Shown piece by piece: positions 5,856 through 9,905 of a DNA stretch of 9,905 nt. The stretch comes from Alphaproteobacteria bacterium (GTDB lineage Bacteria > Pseudomonadota > Alphaproteobacteria > UBA2136 > UBA6156). Location: positions 1 through 9,905 of the forward strand of contig JAIXXE010000065.1 of the NCBI GenBank assembly GCA_027490875.1, in the 5' to 3' direction. The translations under genes were made by a program, and so were the position numbers. The notes beneath the pieces were generated by a model. It was given only the letters and a program-made list of their open reading frames with translations. It was not told the origin of the DNA and ran no database searches. Within the stretch, counting starts at the first letter, position 1. Each line of letters starts with the position of its first letter.

Positions 5856-6838
5856 TACCGCTGCCCCCCAACCAACGCGATTACTTCCCGCACGATATCG
5901 TCCACCTGCGGCACGCATTTGGTTTCCAAATTGCTGGCGTAGGGCAATGGCACGGGCAGTTGGCTCAGGCGCAGCACCGGGGCATCCAGCTCATCCCACG
6001 CGTGGTCGGAAATGGTCGCCATAATCTCGGCGCCCACACCGGCAGCGGCCCAGGTTTCTTCCAGCACCACGGCGCGGTGGGTTTTGCTCACCGATGCCTT
6101 AATCGCCGCCACATCCAAGGGCCGCAGACTGCGTAAATCCACCACTTCGGCACTGATGCCCTGCTTGGCCAGTTCTTCGGCCGCTGCCAGCGCCTTCACG
6201 GTCATCATCGAATAGGCAAAGATGCTCACATCGGTGCCCGCCCGCGCCACGTTGGCCTTGCCGATGGGGGTAATGTAATCGCCCTCGGGCACCTCGCCCA
6301 TGTGGCCGTAAAGCACCTCATGCTCCAGCACCACCACGGGGCTGTCATCCCGAATCGCGGCCTTCAGCAGCCCCTTGGCATCGGCGGCGTTGCTTGGTGC
6401 CACCACCTTCAGCCCCGGAATATTCATGTACCAGTTGGCAAAATCCTGGCTGTGCTGCGCCGCCACGTGGGCCGCCACACCATTCAAGCCGCGGAACACA
6501 ATCGGGCAGCCCACCTTACCACCGCTCATGTACAGCGTTTTGGCGGCAGAGTTCAGAATATGATCGGTCGCCAGCAGGGCAAAGTTCCAGGTCATGTACT
6601 CCACAATCGGGCGCAGGCCCGCCATGCCCGCGCCCACGGCAATGCCGGTAAAGCCCAGCTCGGCGATGGGGGTGTCGATCACGCGCTTGTCACCAAACTC
6701 CTGCACCATGCCCTGGCTGCATTTGTAGGCGCCTTGGTAGTCGGCCACTTCTTCGCCAATTAAAAACACGCGTTTGTCGGCGCGCATTTCTTCGCTCATG
6801 GCATCGCGGATGGCTTCACGGACGGACTGTTGGGGCAT
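5855..6838 (-). CDS. pdhB: pyruvate dehydrogenase E1 component, beta subunit
   Basis: This is the beta subunit of pyruvate dehydrogenase E1. It completes the thiamine site with PdhA and contacts E2. The product is 327 aa. Visible signatures are VFLIGEEVADYQGAYK, DTPIAELGFTGIAVGAG, the catalytic-histidine region AAHVAAQHSQD near 129, and the C-terminal transketolase-like half with AVVLEETW and VPLPYASNLE. It begins directly with the catalytic domain and lacks the N-terminal lipoyl domain found on E1-beta in many alphaproteobacteria such as rhizobia and Rhodobacter. The ATG at 6838 is preceded by AAGGAA about 8 nt upstream, which lies within the end of the AT-rich insert. The TAG stop overlaps by one base a GTG that probably starts the Nudix gene. 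Confidence 0.96.
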   Translation of the reverse strand: MPQQSVREAIRDAMSEEMRADKRVFLIGEEVADYQGAYKCSQGMVQEFGDKRVIDTPIAELGFTGIAVGAGMAGLRPIVEYMTWNFALLATDHILNSAAKTLYMSGGKVGCPIVFRGLNGVAAHVAAQHSQDFANWYMNIPGLKVVAPSNAADAKGLLKAAIRDDSPVVVLEHEVLYGHMGEVPEGDYITPIGKANVARAGTDVSIFAYSMMTVKALAAAEELAKQGISAEVVDLRSLRPLDVAAIKASVSKTHRAVVLEETWAAAGVGAEIMATISDHAWDELDAPVLRLSQLPVPLPYASNLETKCVPQVDDIVREVIALVGGQR

Positions 6839-6841
6839 GGG

Positions 6842-7372
6842 TTATTTCCTTACTTCTTTAAATAAATTCTCAATAAAGTTTCTATATAAGTCACCATATA
6901 TTGAGTTACCTTTGATATGCTCCCAAGTATGGTGAAAACTATCATATTTTAGACACATCTTAATACCATCTAACCAATTACTCCAAACTTCATCACTAAT
7001 TTGGTTAGTTGATTTCAAGTAATGCTCATCAGAAAATAAGTTGAAAAGATTTCTAATTACTGAAGCGTAACTACTAGGCTTACCCATCATAATGTCATTA
7101 AAGTAAAATGACTTTAAACCATTACTGAATGAATAACTTCCAATTTGATTAAAATCTTGAGGAAGAGACAACACCAAATCATTAAATCTCTTCGAATACT
7201 CGGAAAAATAATCAATTTTTCTTTGTTCTAATATTTCTTTAGCATTCTTGTTAGATTGCTCCAAAGCTATTTCAGACATTTTTTCTGAATGCTTGAAGGC
7301 TCGAAAAGCATAAAAACCAGCAACAATAGCCGCAATTGCGGCTAACCAATCAGGGTATGCTCCCAGACTCAT
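6842..7372 (-). CDS. AT-rich membrane-anchored helical protein of unknown function, inserted between pdhA and pdhB
   Basis: I do not recognise this 176-aa protein with certainty. Residues about 8-24 form one hydrophobic helix (DWLAAIAAIVAGFYAF), followed by a charged, probably coiled-coil stretch at about 28-60. The C-terminal soluble helical region (about 60-176) is rich in aromatics, with VIRNLFNLFSDEHYL and DEVWSNWLDGIKMCL. This layout resembles single-helix membrane-anchored proteins sometimes annotated as abortive-infection or DUF4760-like, but that is recall, not a match. The ATG at 7372 lies one base after the pdhA stop; an ATG at 7390 in the same frame is possible. The TAA lies three bases before the pdhB ATG, and the gene's own 3' end supplies the AAGGAA ribosome site for pdhB. 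G+C in 6961-7020 is 18/60, far below the flanking genes, which suggests acquisition. The intact 176-codon frame argues against it being spacer. Confidence 0.8.
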   Translation of the reverse strand: MSLGAYPDWLAAIAAIVAGFYAFRAFKHSEKMSEIALEQSNKNAKEILEQRKIDYFSEYSKRFNDLVLSLPQDFNQIGSYSFSNGLKSFYFNDIMMGKPSSYASVIRNLFNLFSDEHYLKSTNQISDEVWSNWLDGIKMCLKYDSFHHTWEHIKGNSIYGDLYRNFIENLFKEVRK

Positions 7373-7373
7373 G

Positions 7374-8474
7374 TTAGCTAGGATACACATCCGTCCACAG
7401 CTCACTTTCACCAGGCTGCGGGGCGGCCAGTGCCTCCTCCGCACATTGGTTCACCGCCGCCTTCACCGCCTCGTCCACCTCGTCAAAATAGCTTTCCTTC
7501 ATGCCGTGTTCAGTCATCAGCTGCTGTTGCAAGCGGGCAATGGGGTCGCGGCTGTCGCGCACATTTTCTACGTCATCGCGCGTGCGGTACTTGGCCGGGT
7601 CGCTCATGCTGTTGCCGCGGTAGCGGTAGGTATCCATTTCCAGCAGGTACGGCCCCTTCCCCGCGCGGCAATGGTCGGCGGCGCGCTTGCCGGCTTCCGC
7701 CACGGCTAAAAAGTCCATCCCATCCACCTTTTCGCCCGGAATGCCAAACGGCTCGCCGCGCTTCCACAGTTCGCCGGCGGCGGCGCGCGGCACACTGGTG
7801 CCCATGCCGTACTGATTGTTTTCAATCACAAAGACTACCGGCAACTGCCACAGTGCGGCCATATTAAAGGTTTCAAAAACTTGGCCAGCATTCATCGCAC
7901 CGTCGCCAATAAGCGTAAAGCTCACGCGGGTATTCGCTTGTCCTAGCACCTCGGCTTCGTACTTCCGGGCAAAGGCAATCCCCGCCCCTAGCGGCACCTG
8001 GGCGGCGACAATCCCGTGCCCCCCCCAGAAGCCTTTGCTAGGCTCAAACATATGCATGCTGCCGCCCTTGCCCTTGCTGATCCCAACCACGCGGCCGGTC
8101 AGTTCGCCCATGACCTCCAGCATGGAAAGCCCGCACACCAACCCCAACGCATGGCAGCGGTAGCTGGTGATAAAATCATCACCCCCAAACTCATCAGCTT
8201 GGCTGGTCGCCTTCAGCCCCGCCGCCACGGCTTCCTGCCCAATATACAAATGGCAAAACCCCTGAATCGCCTTTTGCTGATACAGCGCGGCCGCCTTTTC
8301 TTCAAAACGCCGCATTTCCAGCATCACGCGGTGCCAATGCTGAAGCTCTGGCAGGCCAAACAACGCGGCTTTACCTCCCGATTTACCACCAACCTTAGCG
8401 GCCTGCACCGCCTTAAGGGTGCTGGCAGGGGTTGCCGAATTCATTGCTGAGGTCATCGCCGATTTTGCTTGCAT
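7374..8474 (-). CDS. pdhA: pyruvate dehydrogenase E1 component, alpha subunit
   Basis: This is the alpha subunit of the thiamine-diphosphate-dependent E1, which decarboxylates pyruvate and transfers the acetyl group to the E2 lipoyl arm together with PdhB. From the ATG at 8474 the product is 366 aa. The thiamine-binding motif runs from GDGAMNAG at about residue 190 to ENNQYGMGTS at about 218. The conserved YRYRGNSMSDPAKYR loop is near 283-297. RRFEEKAAALYQQ and GFCHLYIGQEAVAAGL are typical E1-alpha. The first 35 or so residues are Ala/Lys/Ser-rich and non-conserved. The frame is open upstream to 8555, but 8474 has an AAGG element at suitable spacing; ATGs at residues 7 and 11 are alternatives. 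The TAA stop is separated by one base from the ATG of the AT-rich gene that follows. Confidence 0.96.
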   Translation of the reverse strand: MQAKSAMTSAMNSATPASTLKAVQAAKVGGKSGGKAALFGLPELQHWHRVMLEMRRFEEKAAALYQQKAIQGFCHLYIGQEAVAAGLKATSQADEFGGDDFITSYRCHALGLVCGLSMLEVMGELTGRVVGISKGKGGSMHMFEPSKGFWGGHGIVAAQVPLGAGIAFARKYEAEVLGQANTRVSFTLIGDGAMNAGQVFETFNMAALWQLPVVFVIENNQYGMGTSVPRAAAGELWKRGEPFGIPGEKVDGMDFLAVAEAGKRAADHCRAGKGPYLLEMDTYRYRGNSMSDPAKYRTRDDVENVRDSRDPIARLQQQLMTEHGMKESYFDEVDEAVKAAVNQCAEEALAAPQPGESELWTDVYPS

Positions 8475-8605
8475 GAGGCACCTTATGTTCTTGGCGGTAA
8501 ACAACCGCAAAGAGCGCCAAAAATCAAACAAATTCGTTGCTGCGGTGCAGCACAAAGGTCAGGCAATCTGCGCACTCTTTACGCAAGCGCACGCCGACCC
8601 ATGGG
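8475..8605 (-). promoter_or_regulatory. leader region upstream of pdhA, presumed to hold the PDH operon promoter
   Basis: This is the only non-coding stretch of useful size upstream of pdhA, so the operon promoter is probably here. I cannot point to a convincing -35/-10 pair. Two small inverted repeats are visible: TGCTGC-GGT-GCAGCA at 8538-8552 and GCGGT-AAACA-ACCGC at 8494-8508. The second is nested inside a TTGGCG/CGCCAA pair at 8491-8520. Either could be an operator half-site or leader structure. A short Shine-Dalgarno-like AAGG lies about 7 nt before the ATG at 8474. Confidence 0.35.
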
Positions 8606-8625
8606 GGCCCCTCGACCGAGGGGCC
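8606..8625 (-). terminator. GC-rich stem-loop downstream of tig
   Basis: An uninterrupted 8-bp stem (GGCCCCTC / GAGGGGCC) closes a 4-nt loop and begins 18 nt after the tig stop codon. No T-tract follows on the minus strand (the next bases are CCCATGGGTC), so it does not fit the classic intrinsic terminator. It may be a weak terminator, a Rho-assisted site or a 3' stabilising hairpin separating tig from the PDH operon. Confidence 0.4.
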
Positions 8626-8643
8626 GTATAACGCAGGGGTTGG

Positions 8644-9905
8644 CTACTGCAATTCGCCCAGCAACGTACGGGCATCCACCGCCTTGGTGGTGATGGTAGC
8701 CTTACTTAACACCCAGGCCGTGACCTTATCTTCCAGCAGCGGGCCCACCAACTGTTGGCGGTTCTGCGGCTTTTGGAAGTACTCGGCCACCTGTTGGCTG
8801 CGGGGGCCTGCACTGCGAATCTGCTCGGCCACGGCCTGTTCCATATCGGCAGCCTGCACGGTAATCTGCTGCTGCTTGGCAATGGCAGCCAAGGTCAGGC
8901 CCAACCGCACGCGGCGTTCGGCCAACGGCTTGAGTTCGCTCACGACCTTTTCAATGTCATCGCCCAACGCTTCCATCGGCAGGCCTTTTTGACGCAGCTC
9001 ATTTAACTGGGCGCGCCACAGGGCCTGATGCTCGGCCGCGACCAGCCCTTGGGGCAGGTCAAACCCTTGGTTGGCGGCTTCCAGAGCATCCAGCAACTGG
9101 CGCTTAAGCTGCTGCTCGCTGGCCATGCCAAGGTCGCGCACGGCGCCCTTTTTCAGCACGTCTTTCAGGGCGTCAAGGCTGTCAAAGCCAAACTGCTTGG
9201 CGCTGTCGTCGGTCAGGGCTGCGGCCTTGGGGGTTTCAATGGCATCAATCTTCAGCTTAAAAATGGCAGGTTTACCGGCCAATTCCTTGGCGTGGTAGTC
9301 GGCGGGGAAGGTTACGTTCACATCCACTTCATCGCCCACTTTGGTGCCAATCAGGCCATCTTCAAACCCCGGAATGAGACTGCCGGAGCCAATCACCACC
9401 TTAAAGCCTTCCAACTTGCCACCCGGAAAGGCGGCATCATCGGCAAAACCTTGGCCAGTCATGGTCACGCGGTCGCCCTTGGCGGCCTTGCTAGTTTTGG
9501 CATCAAAGGTCTGCATTTGCTCGGCCAAGCGGCCCAATGCCACCTGAACCAGCTCGTCGTTGGGTTCGGCTTCGGGCTTTTCAAGCTTCAGCCCTTCAAA
9601 GCCCTTGGGCTCAAACTCGGGGAAGATTTCAACCTGCGCCACAAAGGCAAAATCCTGCGCTTCGTGCGCGGTAATCGTGTGCGCGTCATGGCTGTGGTCA
9701 TCGGCGGCGTGGCCAGCGGCATGCACATGGGGTTGGCCAGCGATGTTCAGCTTGTGTTCGGCCATGGCCAAGTTCAGGCTGGCCTGCATCAGTTGCTCGG
9801 CAACCTCTTGCGCCAGTTGGTCGGCAGCCTTTTCCTTCACCACCTTGGCGGGCACGTGGCCGGGGCGAAACCCAGGCAGCTTCATGGTCAGGGCCAGCTT
9901 CTCAA
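8644..9905 (-). CDS. tig: trigger factor, ribosome-associated chaperone and prolyl isomerase (5' end outside window)
   Basis: This is a trigger factor, which binds the ribosome exit tunnel, holds nascent chains and carries an FKBP-type prolyl isomerase domain. The frame runs off the right edge, leaving 419 visible residues; about 30-35 N-terminal residues appear to be missing. The visible part starts just before the ribosome-binding signature GFRPGHVP. It continues into an FKBP-like domain with GDRVTMTGQG, GGKLEGFKVVIGSGSLIPGF and VTFPADYH, and ends in a long helical C-terminal arm with LPQGLVAAE. Between the N-terminal domain and the PPIase domain is a histidine-rich stretch (about 9663-9729) with seven histidines in roughly two dozen residues, which I do not recall as standard for the family. 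The stop is TAG at 8646-8644, and a GC-rich hairpin follows 18 nt downstream. Family assignment is secure; only the start is unseen. Confidence 0.95.
   Translation of the reverse strand, partial: EKLALTMKLPGFRPGHVPAKVVKEKAADQLAQEVAEQLMQASLNLAMAEHKLNIAGQPHVHAAGHAADDHSHDAHTITAHEAQDFAFVAQVEIFPEFEPKGFEGLKLEKPEAEPNDELVQVALGRLAEQMQTFDAKTSKAAKGDRVTMTGQGFADDAAFPGGKLEGFKVVIGSGSLIPGFEDGLIGTKVGDEVDVNVTFPADYHAKELAGKPAIFKLKIDAIETPKAAALTDDSAKQFGFDSLDALKDVLKKGAVRDLGMASEQQLKRQLLDALEAANQGFDLPQGLVAAEHQALWRAQLNELRQKGLPMEALGDDIEKVVSELKPLAERRVRLGLTLAAIAKQQQITVQAADMEQAVAEQIRSAGPRSQQVAEYFQKPQNRQQLVGPLLEDKVTAWVLSKATITTKAVDARTLLGELQ

Noticed and set aside
1349..7372. The three AT-rich ORFs as a toxin-antitoxin or CRISPR system
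   Set aside because: They are not adjacent to each other, no toxin or antitoxin motifs are visible, and no spaced repeats occur in the window.
7374..7444. Longer start (7444) for the AT-rich gene, overlapping pdhA by 71 bp
   Set aside because: The extra N-terminal residues are an out-of-frame reading of pdhA; the ATG at 7372 directly precedes the hydrophobic helix and follows the pdhA stop.
8475..8555. Upstream in-frame extension of pdhA
   Set aside because: The extra residues are not E1-like, and the ATG at 8474 has a ribosome site; the extension covers the leader hairpins.

Overview
The window looks like part of an alphaproteobacterial chromosome. It carries a pyruvate dehydrogenase (PDH) operon in the order pdhA, pdhB, pdhC, lpd, lipA. 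E1 is split into alpha and beta subunits, and E1-beta lacks an N-terminal lipoyl domain. The conserved genes are GC-rich (38 of 60 bases in 6301-6360, counted by hand). A palindromic repeat containing CTGGAATGAC, of a kind common in proteobacteria, occurs between lpd and lipA and in part at the left edge. I cannot place the organism below class level from sequence alone.

All genes I accept are on the minus strand, so transcription runs from right to left. At the right edge is a 5'-truncated trigger factor gene (8644-9905). It is followed by about 170 bp of leader DNA with hairpins, then pdhA (7374-8474), an AT-rich membrane-anchored unknown (6842-7372), pdhB (5855-6838), a Nudix hydrolase (5370-5855), a small multi-pass membrane protein (4952-5377), pdhC/E2 (3714-4931), an AT-rich membrane-anchored unknown (3401-3709), lpd/E3 (1972-3399), a palindromic element with a second copy of the lpd 3' end (1815-1958), an AT-rich three-helix membrane unknown (1349-1822), and lipA (168-1352). 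An intrinsic terminator at 99-125 follows lipA.

The core genes form one pathway. E1 (PdhA/PdhB), E2 (PdhC) and E3 (Lpd) convert pyruvate to acetyl-CoA, and LipA makes the lipoyl cofactor carried by E2. Every gap between these five genes holds at least one extra gene, and none breaks the operon: the junctions are overlaps of 1, 4 or 8 nt or gaps of roughly 1-20 nt. Three of the extra genes are strikingly AT-rich (17/60, 14/60 and 18/60 G+C in sampled lines), encode predicted membrane-attached proteins of unknown function, and sit exactly between a stop and the next start.

The most unusual signal is at the lpd/lipA junction. The last 12 codons of lpd plus its stop occur twice, 157 bp apart. 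The two copies encode the same peptide (AVLNSEGRALNA) but differ at 9 of 39 bases, all synonymous. Between them lies a 27-bp perfect inverted repeat. The inserted block also creates a 54-codon frame that overlaps lpd by 8 nt and the downstream gene by 8 nt, so translational coupling could survive the insertion. The last ten sense codons of pdhC, next to another AT-rich insert, also shift to AT-rich codons. Together these suggest that accessory genes entered the operon by recombination that brought along, and regenerated, the 3' ends of the upstream core genes.
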